From: an uncultured Phycisphaerales bacterium
GTDB lineage: Bacteria; Planctomycetota; Phycisphaerae; WQYP01
Assembly: GCA_903868035.1 (NCBI GenBank)
Contig: CAIPTQ010000038.1
Location: forward strand, 1 to 37,353
Reading direction: 5' to 3'
DNA length: 37,353 bases
Within the stretch, counting starts at the first letter, position 1; each line of letters begins with the position of its first letter. Positions 25,102 through 34,000 of the stretch are shown here, piece by piece. The translations under genes and the position numbers were made by a program. A model generated the notes under the pieces. That model had not been told where the DNA came from and ran no database searches. It saw only the letters and a program-made list of their open reading frames with translations.

Positions 25102-26658
25102 ATGGATCAGAAGCAACTGAAAACCGCCGCCATTTCGGCGGGTGCCACGGTCTTCATTCTGCTGGCGTTCGTGGTGGGCATGAAACTCGCCGGCGGGCCG
25201 GCGGCCAACACGCCCGTTGTGGAGAACCAGGCCCAGACCGATGCCAGAACGAGTGCCGAGCCGTCAAAAATCGCCACGACCGATCCCCCGTCCAAGACGC
25301 CTGCCGACGCGCAAGACGCCATTGTGGACCGCCTGATCACCTCCGAGGGCCACCTGCAGGCCGCCCTCGCCTCCCTCAACAAAGCCTCCGGCAACAACAA
25401 GGGCGGCTACGACATCAAAGGCCGGGAGGACCTCGCCCAGGCCATTGCGGACATCACCCACGCCATCGACTACGCCAAAACCCACGCCGAAATCGCCCCG
25501 CTGCCCGCGCCCGAGGCGCGCCTGGATATCACCGCCCAGGTGCAGGTCAGCCGCAACCACCCCAACGCCGCCCCGAACCTCGGCCGCGCCCTCGATTCGC
25601 TCAGTGCCGCCCTCGAGGAACTCCACAAAACCCCCGGCGGCAACATCGGCGGCTTCCGCGACAAGGTGCTGGCGGACATTCAGCTTGCCGCCGCCGACAC
25701 GGCGATGGGCATCACGATAGCCGGCGGCGGCGGGCGTGGGCCCCAACCTAACGTGAGAACCCCGGGACCCAACATGAACACTCCCAACATGAATCTAACA
25801 GGCGTCCTTGTGCCCGACTCGGCGACGATCCGTCTCCAGGCGCTGCAGGCGGCGCTCTCATCGGCCGCCGACAATCTCAAGCAGGCCTCCGCTGCCGCCA
25901 AGGCCGACTTCCTCGACCAAACCCTCGCCGACGTCGCCCATGCCTCCAACACCGTCGCCGCGGCGCTCGATTACGTCAAGACCCATCCCGAGGCCGACGC
26001 CCTGCCCCCGTCCATCAGTCCCGACCTGCCGCTATTCGATCCGCCCAACGGCTACGGCGTACCTTCCCGTCAGGACGTCAAGGCCGTCTATCCCACTCTG
26101 GCGTCCGCCAGCAATGTCCTCCTCGGCGGCATCCGCCAATTTGCCGCCGGCCCCACCAATGCCGGCCCCGTCATCGGCGAACTCGGCGGCTTCCGCGACC
26201 GGATCCTCCAGGATGTGAGCATCGCCTCGTGCGATCTCATCACCGGCACCATGGCCAAATTCAGCGGCAAACTCACCGCCCCGCTGCTCCCCGCCAAACC
26301 CAACCTCCCCGGCGCCAAACCCGGATCCATCGCCGGCGTCATCATCGCCCCCGATGGCCATCCCTTGCCCAATGCCGCCGTCCTGTATGAAACGCCCAAT
26401 CCCGATTCCACCGGCAACCCGCTCATCCTGGCCACCATCACCAACGACAAGGGGGAATTCGTCATCCATGACCTGCCCCCCGGCAGCTACATGATCAACG
26501 TTGATGCCATGGCCAGACTCAATGGCGGGGCGCTCGAGCGTGCCGTCGGCTCGAAATCCGCCGTCGTCAAGGAGGGGGCGCAAACCAGTTTCGATTCGCC
26601 GCTGCAACTCCACAGAAATCCCAGCCGGGGTGTGGGCGGCGCTGCGGGCGGGGGATAA
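25102..26658 (+). CDS. Membrane-anchored repeat protein with carboxypeptidase-regulatory-like domain
   Basis: The protein has 518 residues from ATG 25102; a GTG three codons upstream is also possible. One N-terminal membrane anchor (about 8-31) puts the rest outside the cytoplasm. Two long helical repeat units follow, each starting with a LxxALxxLxxA pattern and containing GGFRDKVLADI or GGFRDRILQDV and IDYAKTHAE or LDYVKTHPE near the joins; a short Asn/Pro-rich linker (TPGPNMNTPNMNLTG) separates them. The last 110 residues or so resemble a carboxypeptidase-regulatory-like beta sandwich (GSIAGVIIAPDGHPLPNAAV; NDKGEFVIHDLPPGSYMI). It starts 143 bp after the sigma-serpin gene, in the same direction and codon style (C-ending), so they may be co-expressed. 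Function unknown. A target or partner of the sigma-serpin system is possible by position only. Confidence 0.7.
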   Translation: MDQKQLKTAAISAGATVFILLAFVVGMKLAGGPAANTPVVENQAQTDARTSAEPSKIATTDPPSKTPADAQDAIVDRLITSEGHLQAALASLNKASGNNKGGYDIKGREDLAQAIADITHAIDYAKTHAEIAPLPAPEARLDITAQVQVSRNHPNAAPNLGRALDSLSAALEELHKTPGGNIGGFRDKVLADIQLAAADTAMGITIAGGGGRGPQPNVRTPGPNMNTPNMNLTGVLVPDSATIRLQALQAALSSAADNLKQASAAAKADFLDQTLADVAHASNTVAAALDYVKTHPEADALPPSISPDLPLFDPPNGYGVPSRQDVKAVYPTLASASNVLLGGIRQFAAGPTNAGPVIGELGGFRDRILQDVSIASCDLITGTMAKFSGKLTAPLLPAKPNLPGAKPGSIAGVIIAPDGHPLPNAAVLYETPNPDSTGNPLILATITNDKGEFVIHDLPPGSYMINVDAMARLNGGALERAVGSKSAVVKEGAQTSFDSPLQLHRNPSRGVGGAAGGG

Positions 26659-26735
26659 CGGGTTGGGCGCAAGGGTATGTTAATCAATAAACATCTGGCG
26701 GCGCTCAGTCTCTTTGGATCGTAAGGAAACAGACC

Positions 26736-28067
26736 ATGCGACAGACCGGGAAATGGTTAAGCCTGCTGGTCACTTTCGGATGGGCGGCGGCCATGCCGCT
26801 GGTTGCCGCGGCGCAAACGGCGCCCGCCGCACCACCCAAGGTCGAAATCCCCTGGGATTGGTCCGGCGTCATCGGCACGGGGCAAAGCCTGGCGGTGGGC
26901 CAGGGCGGAAGGCCGGCGGCATCCACGAAGCAGGCGAACAACAACCTCATGCTCGCGACGGGCAAGCTGCCCTGGCCCATCGATCCCGCCGACGCCACCC
27001 TGGCCATGGTGCCGCTGATCGAACCCATCGGCAGGCTGGCCATCGGTTATCCGAGTTCGTGGCCGACGAACATTTCGGGCGAGACCCCGCATGCGGCCAT
27101 GGCGGACGAGCTCACGGCCCTGGTGAAAGCCGCCGCCGGGCGGGACTACATCGGCGTCCATGGCGAAGTCGGCGAAAACGGCCAGGGCATCCGGTTTCTG
27201 AAAAAGAACCCCGACCAGCAGGGCGTCAACGGCCACGCTTATGAGGCCACGATGGTCGAAACCAAGGCCATCACCCGCCTGGCCAAGGCCGCCGGCAAGA
27301 CCTACGGCGTGGGCGCCATCATCGTGACCCATGGCGAAAATGACGCGGGCAATGCGAAATACGAAGAGCAGCTCCGCCAGTTGTGGCAGGACTACAACAC
27401 GGACCTGCCGGCGATTACCGGGCAGACGCAGAAGATACAGATGATTGTCTCGCAGCAGAATTCGACCAACAACCGGTCGGCCTCCACCCTGGCGCAATGG
27501 AAAATCGGGGTGGATTATCCCAAGGAGATCGTGTGTTCGGGGCCCAAATACCAGTATCCCTCCGGGGACGGCACGCATCTGAACACCGAGGGTTACCGGG
27601 AACTGGGCGAAAAATTCGGGCAGATTTATTTTACGCGCGTGATCCTGGGCCAGGACTGGCAGCCGCTGCAGCCCACCAAGGCCGAGCGCGACGGCAAAGC
27701 CATCACCGTGCAGTTCCACGTACCCGTCAAGCCGCTGGCGTGGGAGAGCACTTTTGATGCACCGCATCCAAGCGTGGAGGAATGGAAGCTGGGAAAAGGT
27801 TTTGAGGTGAGCACGGCCAATGGGCAGAAGATCGCCATTGAATCCGCCGAAATTGCCGGCGATGCGGTGGTAATCACCTGCGCGGCGGACCCCGGCGCCA
27901 AGGCGCTGGTGAGCTATGCCATGAATGGCGACCGGACCCGGATGGCCAAGCCGTTCGCGGGCACGACGCGCTGGGGGCTGTTGCGGGACTCCGATCCGTT
28001 CCAAGGGGCGGTCACGGGCAAGGCCCAGCCGAATTACGCGGTGGCGTTTGAGATGTCCGTCCCTTGA
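26736..28067 (+). CDS. Secreted SGNH-type esterase (sialate O-acetylesterase-like)
   Basis: The protein has 443 residues with an N-terminal signal peptide (WLSLLVTFGWAAAMPLVAAAQ). AAGGA lies eight bases before the ATG. The catalytic pattern of SGNH carbohydrate esterases is visible: GTGQSLAVG (Ser51), THGENDAG (His199-Asn202, the usual block III) and DGTHLNTEGY (Asp278, His281). A C-terminal beta-rich region (about 310-443) has LGKGFEVSTANGQKI and ends in a strand typical of sialate esterase relatives. It probably removes acetyl groups from sugars outside the cytoplasm. It lies 54 bp upstream of another predicted secreted esterase, in the same direction. Esterase class is well supported; the substrate (sialic acid, xylan or other) is not known. 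Confidence 0.8.
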   Translation: MRQTGKWLSLLVTFGWAAAMPLVAAAQTAPAAPPKVEIPWDWSGVIGTGQSLAVGQGGRPAASTKQANNNLMLATGKLPWPIDPADATLAMVPLIEPIGRLAIGYPSSWPTNISGETPHAAMADELTALVKAAAGRDYIGVHGEVGENGQGIRFLKKNPDQQGVNGHAYEATMVETKAITRLAKAAGKTYGVGAIIVTHGENDAGNAKYEEQLRQLWQDYNTDLPAITGQTQKIQMIVSQQNSTNNRSASTLAQWKIGVDYPKEIVCSGPKYQYPSGDGTHLNTEGYRELGEKFGQIYFTRVILGQDWQPLQPTKAERDGKAITVQFHVPVKPLAWESTFDAPHPSVEEWKLGKGFEVSTANGQKIAIESAEIAGDAVVITCAADPGAKALVSYAMNGDRTRMAKPFAGTTRWGLLRDSDPFQGAVTGKAQPNYAVAFEMSVP

Positions 28068-28121
28068 GTCGAGATATTTATGTTGGGATTAATCAACCGA
28101 TGCATTTTGAAGGATGGTCTG

Positions 28122-29105
28122 ATGAAACGAATACTGGTAATCGCACTTGTGGCTTGCTTCTCGGGCTCCGTCGTGGCGGGCACGCCCACACCAGCCCCAG
28201 CCGGGACAGCCAGCGCCCCGGCAGTGAAGTTGCCCGCGGACTGGGCGGCGGGCTTGGACAAGGAAGTGCCGCTAACCGGCGGCGGCAGCGTCAAACCTTT
28301 GTGCCTGAACCTGTGGGACGGTCCCGCTCCCGGCCAGGTGTTGACCGCCAAGCCGGAGGTGGATGATGGCACCGGGCGGATTCGGGGCGTGAGCATCCCC
28401 GGCGTGCTCGTGTATCTGCCCGCGAAGGATAAACTCGCGGCGTCCGGCGGCACGTGCGTGATTGAGTGCATGGGCGGGTCGTACGATCACCTGACGCGGC
28501 TGGTGGGGGCGAACAACACGGTGAGCGTGATGGTGCCCAAGGGCATCGCCGTGGTGTCGCTGAAGTACCGGCTCAAGCCCGTTTCGACCGACGTCGAGAA
28601 AGATGCCGTGGCCGATGGCAAGCGGGCGCTCCGCTTTGTGCGGGCGCATGCGGCGGAGTGGGGGATTGATCCGGCGAAGGTGGGGTTGCTGGGCTGGAGC
28701 GCCGGCGGCAATCTCATTCTGAGCCTCTCGACCCACCTCGAAAAAGACGGGGCGGGTGATCCGCAAGCCAAGGATCCCGTCGAGCGCGAAAGCTGCCGGC
28801 CGGATTTTGTCACGATGCTCAGCCCCTGGCCCAACGGGAAGAAGATTGACGCGTATCCGGCGACCAAGGAGGGCCAAGGCATGCCCCCGGCGTTCATCGG
28901 CTCGGCCCGGGACGACACGACGGCCCCGTTTGCCTTCGCCCAGGCGATCAAGACAAACTGGGCGGGAATGGGCGGGAAGGTGGAGTTCATGGAAGTGCCG
29001 ACGGGGAACCATGGGGCGTTTGAACCGTTGACGGGTTCGGCGAAGGATTGGATGGACAAATGGCTGCCGTGGCTGGAAAAGAATGGGCTGTGGAAAAAGC
29101 CGTGA
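28122..29105 (+). CDS. Secreted alpha/beta-hydrolase, esterase/lipase type
   Basis: The protein has 327 residues from ATG 28122, preceded by AAGGA; an upstream in-frame start at 28080 would add 14 residues before the signal peptide. Signal peptide MKRILVIALVACFSGSVVAG. The alpha/beta-hydrolase core has the nucleophile elbow GWSAGG (Ser193), the acid Asp264 or Asp265 in GSARDDTTAP and His297 in TGNHGAF. YRLKPV near 149-154 is the usual substrate-lid strand of acetyl-xylan-esterase-like members. It probably cleaves acetyl or feruloyl esters on plant polysaccharides, like the SGNH esterase just upstream. They appear to form a two-gene unit. The catalytic triad is clear, the exact substrate is not. 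Confidence 0.82.
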   Translation: MKRILVIALVACFSGSVVAGTPTPAPAGTASAPAVKLPADWAAGLDKEVPLTGGGSVKPLCLNLWDGPAPGQVLTAKPEVDDGTGRIRGVSIPGVLVYLPAKDKLAASGGTCVIECMGGSYDHLTRLVGANNTVSVMVPKGIAVVSLKYRLKPVSTDVEKDAVADGKRALRFVRAHAAEWGIDPAKVGLLGWSAGGNLILSLSTHLEKDGAGDPQAKDPVERESCRPDFVTMLSPWPNGKKIDAYPATKEGQGMPPAFIGSARDDTTAPFAFAQAIKTNWAGMGGKVEFMEVPTGNHGAFEPLTGSAKDWMDKWLPWLEKNGLWKKP

Positions 29106-29161
29106 GGAAGAAATGGAACCCTTTTCGCCCTGCAAGCCGGGTCGGGGTACACTGTGTCACC

Positions 29162-29830
29162 ATGGGCAGCGATGGCGAATATCCGAACATGCCGGCGGCA
29201 AGTGACGGCCAGGCCGCGGAGGCGGCGCGCGGGGGTGTGGGGGCGGCGGGGGGCGAGGGGGCGGGGTTGCTGGGGTATGCGTCGGGGATGCCTCGGCCGG
29301 CGGAGGCGGGCGGGGGCGCGGGGGAGGCGTATCGGGAGGGTCCGACGCTGATTGCGCTCCATGGCACGACCTTGCCGGCGCGGTGCATCTTGTGCGGGGG
29401 CGCGGGGTTTGCGGCACCGATCCGGCTGACGCTGACGTGGGATGCGTCATTCCGCCTGACGCGCGTTTCCACGCCGCAACTGCGGCAGAAAGCGGCGGTG
29501 CATGCCTACCTGTGCGCGGGGCATCGCCGGGTGTGGGCGCGGGCGCGGCGGATCGGGGTGGTGGGGGCGACGGCGGGTATGTCGCTGATGAGCATAGGGC
29601 TGGCGCTGGGGGTGTGGTCGGAGAGTTCGGATATTCCGGCGTATACGCCGCTGGGGATCGGGCTGACGCTGGCGGGGTTTGCGGTGGTGACGGCGGCGTT
29701 GTTTTATTTCACGCTGCGTTCGCGGACGCTGACCTGCCGGCGGATTCAGGAGGGGTATGTGTATCTGGAGGGTGCGGCGGGGGCGTTTTTGGAGGGGTTG
29801 CCGGAGTTGCCGGCGGCGGGTGGGAGATAG
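29162..29830 (+). CDS. Membrane protein with two transmembrane segments
   Basis: The protein has 222 residues from ATG 29162; the frame is open further upstream but overlaps the hydrolase gene and lacks a signal. The first 60 residues are Gly/Ala-rich and low in complexity. A CxxC pair (CILCGGAG) is at about 76-79. Two membrane segments follow (VGATAGMSLMSIGLALGVW; LGIGLTLAGFAVVTAALFYF) with a short external loop. The C-terminus (TCRRIQEGYVYLEGAAGAF) is probably cytoplasmic. No clear ribosome-binding site was seen before the start, so the start is uncertain. I do not recognise the family. It stands between the esterases and the antitoxin genes and has very G-rich codons. Confidence 0.55.
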   Translation: MGSDGEYPNMPAASDGQAAEAARGGVGAAGGEGAGLLGYASGMPRPAEAGGGAGEAYREGPTLIALHGTTLPARCILCGGAGFAAPIRLTLTWDASFRLTRVSTPQLRQKAAVHAYLCAGHRRVWARARRIGVVGATAGMSLMSIGLALGVWSESSDIPAYTPLGIGLTLAGFAVVTAALFYFTLRSRTLTCRRIQEGYVYLEGAAGAFLEGLPELPAAGGR

Positions 29831-29902
29831 CCGGGGAGGGGACGTGCCGGGGTAACGACGAGGGGGTGATCGGGGCGACATGAAAGCGGGGGGGATTGGG
29901 GG

Positions 29903-29908
29903 TACAAT
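29903..29908 (+). promoter_or_regulatory. -10 box of the first DUF104-type antitoxin gene
   Basis: TACAAT with 25 bases to the ATG at 29934. The same hexamer at a similar distance precedes the second antitoxin copy (30247-30252). No -35 box of quality was found. Confidence 0.35.
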
Positions 29909-29933
29909 GGGGTGATGTAAGATGAGGTGTGTG

Positions 29934-30227
29934 ATGACACGGCGATTTAGTGCGCATTTCCGAAACGGGGTGTTGGTGCCGGACGAGAAGGTGGAACTGC
30001 CGGAGAACCGGACGCTGGCGTTTATCGTGGAAGAGGCCATGGACACCACGCAAGCGCCGCTACAACAGCCCGTTTTCGATGATCCGCTCGATCCGAAACC
30101 GGCGGGGGGGGTGGAGTTGGTGGATTGGTGGGGGCGGCATCGCCTGCAGATTGATCCGGTGATTGGGGACAAGATCGCGCGGGCCAAGGCGTACGCGTAT
30201 TACGAGGAACCCGACGATGAATCCTGA
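29934..30227 (+). CDS. DUF104-type antitoxin, copy 1 (no toxin directly attached)
   Basis: The protein has 97 residues. ATG 29934 is chosen over 29922 because it aligns with the paralogue's start (MTRRFSAHFRNGVLVP against MTQRFNAHFQNGVLIP) and has GAGGTG upstream. The DUF104/AF2212-like pattern is visible: a first strand, GVLVPDEKVELPENRTLAFIV, then a C-terminal arm DDPLDPKPAGGVELVDW shared with copy 2. Proteins of this family act as antitoxins of PIN-type toxins. The first toxin gene downstream (the PIN gene) follows copy 2, so copy 1 has no private partner in the window. It may be a decoy antitoxin or a remnant of a duplication. It has its own -10 element. Confidence 0.7.
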   Translation: MTRRFSAHFRNGVLVPDEKVELPENRTLAFIVEEAMDTTQAPLQQPVFDDPLDPKPAGGVELVDWWGRHRLQIDPVIGDKIARAKAYAYYEEPDDES

Positions 30228-30246
30228 ACCGCCGGCGCGATCCTGA

Positions 30247-30252
30247 TACAAT
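30247..30252 (+). promoter_or_regulatory. -10 box of the second DUF104-type antitoxin gene
   Basis: TACAAT with 23 bases to the ATG at 30276, in parallel with the element before copy 1. This would drive the antitoxin, the PIN gene and possibly valS. Confidence 0.35.
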
Positions 30253-30275
30253 TCAGATGCTCAACGAGGTGTACC

Positions 30276-30548
30276 ATGACCCAACGGTTTAATGCCCATT
30301 TTCAAAATGGCGTTTTGATACCAGACGAAATTGTCGATCTCCCGGAGAACAGGACTCTGGCGGTCGTCGTGGACGAAACCGCGGTGGCCAACCATGGCGG
30401 CCTTCAGGGGGCTGCCGACGATCCGAATGATCCCAAACCCGCGGGGGGCGTCGCGTTGGTGGCGTGGCGGGCGCGGCATCGTCTGCAGGTCAGCGCGGAT
30501 ATAGCGAAGATTCTGACGGACCCGGAATTTGACATGGAAAACAGTTGA
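30276..30548 (+). CDS. DUF104-type antitoxin, copy 2, paired with the PIN toxin
   Basis: The protein has 90 residues; GAGGTG precedes the ATG. It is a clear paralogue of the gene 48 bp upstream: the N-terminal beta part (HFQNGVLIPDEIVDLPENRTLAVVV) and the arm DDPNDPKPAGGVALVAW align well, while the middle and the C-terminus differ. The PIN gene starts 9 bp after its stop, and the GAGG ribosome-binding site of that gene overlaps the stop, so the two are translationally coupled as in vapBC operons. It would bind and neutralise the PIN nuclease. Family assignment is by pattern. Confidence 0.75.
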   Translation: MTQRFNAHFQNGVLIPDEIVDLPENRTLAVVVDETAVANHGGLQGAADDPNDPKPAGGVALVAWRARHRLQVSADIAKILTDPEFDMENS

Positions 30549-30557
30549 GGGAATCCC

Positions 30558-31061
30558 GTGCCGACACGACCGTATCCGCCGCCTGGCGAAATCAGTTTTA
30601 TCGATGCCAATATTTTGCACGCGCACGTCATCGCACAGGGCGCCGTGTCGGTTTTTGCCAGCGGATTTTTGGAGGAGGTTTCCGCGGGGACGCGAACCGC
30701 GGCGACACATGCCAACGCCTTGGCCGATGCCGTGCATAAGATCATGTTTACCGAGGCGGCCACGCATTTTAAGCGGCCGCGATCGGGGCTTCTTTCCTGG
30801 ATACAGCAGTATCAGTACCGGATCAAAGAACTCACAGTTTTCAAAGAAGCCGCGGACGAATTCGCGGTCCTCCCGCTGCGCCTGTTGCCCGTGGATGCCG
30901 GAATGATCGCCACCGCCAGCGCTGTGGCGCAGCGGCATGGACTGCTGACAGGGGATGCGATCATCGTGGCCTTGATGCACGCCCATGGCATTCGGCATCT
31001 GGTCACCAACGATGATGACTTTGACGGGATACCGGGCATTACGGTCTGGAAACCCCGCTGA
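30558..31061 (+). CDS. PIN-domain nuclease, VapC-like toxin
   Basis: The protein has 167 residues, somewhat longer than the usual 130 or so. The PIN fold is marked by FIDANIL (Asp16), LLTGDAIIVALM (Asp133) and the terminal acidic group TNDDDFDGI (Asp152-154), the acidic pocket for divalent metal. An acidic residue of the second helix (Glu39 or Glu40) fits as well. Such proteins are mostly RNases that cut tRNA or rRNA. The GTG start at 30558 has GAGGG just upstream, overlapping the antitoxin stop. valS begins only 31 bp after the PIN stop, so the toxin-antitoxin pair and valS are probably on one transcript. The RNA target is unknown. Confidence 0.8.
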   Translation: MPTRPYPPPGEISFIDANILHAHVIAQGAVSVFASGFLEEVSAGTRTAATHANALADAVHKIMFTEAATHFKRPRSGLLSWIQQYQYRIKELTVFKEAADEFAVLPLRLLPVDAGMIATASAVAQRHGLLTGDAIIVALMHAHGIRHLVTNDDDFDGIPGITVWKPR

Positions 31062-31092
31062 TTCAAGTTCTCACTTTCCGAAGGAATTCTCT

Positions 31093-34000
31093 GTGCCCAT
31101 TGAACTTCCCCCGCAGTATGATCCCAAGTCCGTCGAGCAGGCCATTTACCAGCGCTGGTTGGCGGCGGGGGCGTTTCATGCGGTGCCGGATGAGCGGCCG
31201 GCGGCGCGGCGATTTTCGGTGGTGATACCGCCGCCGAATGTGACGGGGGCGCTGCATCTGGGGCATGCGATCAATGGGACGATTCAGGATGTGCTCACGC
31301 GGTATCACCGGATGAAGGGGGACAATACGCTGTGGATGCCGGGGATCGATCATGCGGGGATTGCGACGCAGGCGGTGGTGGAGAAGACGATATTTGAGAA
31401 GGAGAAGAAGAACCGGCATGACCTGGGGCGGGAGGAACTGGTGCGGCGGATCTGGGAGTGGAAGGAGCAGTTCGGGACGCGGATTTTGAATCAGTTGCAG
31501 TCGATTGGGGTGTCGTGCGATTGGGAGCGGGCGCGGTTCACGCTGGATGAAGTGTGCGCGCGGGCGGTGCGCGAGGCGTTTTTTAAGATGTTCAAGGATG
31601 GGTTGATCTTCCGGGGGAAGCGGCTGGTGAATTGGGATACGCACCTGCAGACGGCGGTGGCGGATGATGAGATTTATCATGAGACGGTGAAGGGGGAGAT
31701 GGTGTTGATTAAGTATCCGGTGGCGGACGAGAAGCAAGAAGCAGGAAGCAAGAAGCAAGAAGAATATTTGGTGGTGGCGACTACGCGGGCGGAGACGATG
31801 TTGGGGGATACGGCGGTGGCGGTGCATCCGGAGGATGGGCGGTATAAGCATTTGATCGGGGGGCATGTGATTGTGCCTTTGGTGGGGCGGCGGATACCGA
31901 TTGTGGCCGATGGGCTGCTGGTGGACCCGGCGTTTGGGACGGGGGTGGTGAAGGTGACGCCGGCGCATGATCCGAATGACTATGCGACGGGGGTGCGGCA
32001 TGGGCTCGCGCAGATCAACCTGCTGACGGCGGATGGGAAGGTCAATGAGAACGGGGCGGGGGAGTTTAGGGGGCAGAAGTATTCGTATGTGGGACTGAAG
32101 TTTGCGACGGCGGCTCGCAAGGCGGTGCTGGCGGATTTGGAGGGGCTGGGGCTGATTGTGGAACGGAAGGTGCATGAGCATGAGGTGGGGCATAGCGATC
32201 GGTCGAAGACACCCATCGAGCCGTACCTGAGCGATCAGTGGTTTGTGCGGATGGGCGATGTGGGAGGGGCGTCCGGCACGGAAGGTGCGGGGAAGGGCAC
32301 GGGAGTTCCGGGGAGGGGCACGGATGGTCCGGGGAGGGGCACGGAAGTTCCGGGGAGGGGTACGGATGGTCCGGGGAAGGGCACGGATGATCCGGGGAAA
32401 GGCACGGAAGTTCCGGGGAAGGGCACGGATGGTCCGGGGAGGGGCACGGATGGTCCGGGGAGGGGCACGGAAGTTCCGGGGAGGGGCACGGATGGTCCGG
32501 GGAAGGGCACGGATGATCCGGGGACGGCCAAAACCGCGTTTTTGACCTCAAAAACGGGGGTGGCGGCCTCCGGGAACGTGGAATCGAAGGGTGGCATCGC
32601 ATTGGCGAATGGCACCCGGGCTTCCGGGCTGGCCCAGGCGGCGATGGATGCCGTGCTGGATGGGCGGGTGAAGATCATGCCCGAGCGGTACGCCAAGGGG
32701 TATCTGGATTGGCTGGGGCAGAAGCGGGATTGGTGCATTTCGCGGCAGTTGTGGTGGGGGCATCGGATACCGGTGTGGACACAACATTTCTGGAATAAGG
32801 CGGCATTCGATCAATCGTTGTTCGACTTGAGAACGTGGATGCAGAGCCATTCAGATGAGGTCGCTTGGCAACCCGAAATCAAAAACGATTCTCTAAACGG
32901 GTATGGAAGCATCTACGTTTGCCTTCGTCGTGACGATGCGACGTTAATTAGCGATCTCAAGAAGATGTCCTTTGATATCCAAGACCCCGACGTGCTCGAC
33001 ACGTGGTTCTCGTCGGCGTTGTGGCCGATTTCGACGATGGGGTGGCCGGCGGAGGGGACGAGTGAGAAGGCGGAAGATCAGTTGCTGCCGTATTTTTATC
33101 CGACCTCGGTGTTGTCCACCGCGCGGGAGATTTTGACGTTGTGGGTGGCGCGGATGGTGATGTTTGGGTTGTATTGCCGGGGGGACGTGCCGTTTAAGGA
33201 TGTGTATATTCATGCGGTGATCCAGGATGGGGAGGGGCGGCCGATGAAGAAGTCTTTGGGGAACGGGGTGGACCCGGTGGACATTGTGTCATCGCATGGG
33301 GCCGATGCGCTGCGGTTCACACTGGCGGCGATGGCGACGGAGACGCAGGATATCCGCATGCCGGTGGTGAAGGACGCCAGGACGGGGCGGAACACGTCGC
33401 CGAAGTTTGATCTGGGGAGGAATTTTGCGAACAAAATTTGGAATGCGGCCCGGTACATTTTGCTGAACATGGGCGAGATTTCAGATTTGAAATTTGAGAT
33501 TTCAGATTTGAAAGCCCTTGAGGATCGGTGGATTCTTTCGCGGTTGCATCAGACGATCCGTGCCGCCGAAGCCGCGATCAACGCGTACCGGTTCGCCGAC
33601 ATGGCCGAAGCCCTGCGCAGCTTCTTCTGGACGGACCTGTGCGACTGGTATCTCGAAATCGCCAAGTCGCGCATCAAATCCGGCGATGCGCAAGCGCAAT
33701 CCGTGCTGCTGCATGGCCTGCAAACCGCGCTCAAACTGCTGCATCCGGTGATGCCCTTCATCAGCGAGGAACTCTGGAGCAAACTCCCCACCCCATCCGG
33801 AGCGGCGGGCATGCTCATCACTACGCCCTGGCCGCAATTCGACCCCGCCCGCATCGACCCCGCCGCCGAATCCCAGCTCGCGCTCATTCAATCCGTGACC
33901 AGCGCGATCCGCGAGATACAGAACCGCTACCCCGCCGCCAAGGGGAAGGACGTCATCCTCGCCCCGCGCGACGCGGCCACGCAGCAATTGATCGAACAAT

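Noticed and set aside
26757..28004. A 415-codon minus-strand frame opposite the SGNH esterase
   Set aside because: Antisense of a gene with signal peptide and SGNH motifs; no ribosome-binding site or domain.
29383..29883. A 166-codon plus-strand frame overlapping the small membrane protein gene
   Set aside because: Gly/Val/Ala-rich +1 shadow of the gene at 29162-29830, which has two clear membrane segments.
32275..32526. Regular repeats considered as a CRISPR array
   Set aside because: The 21-bp units follow each other directly without unique spacers and are translated in frame within valS.
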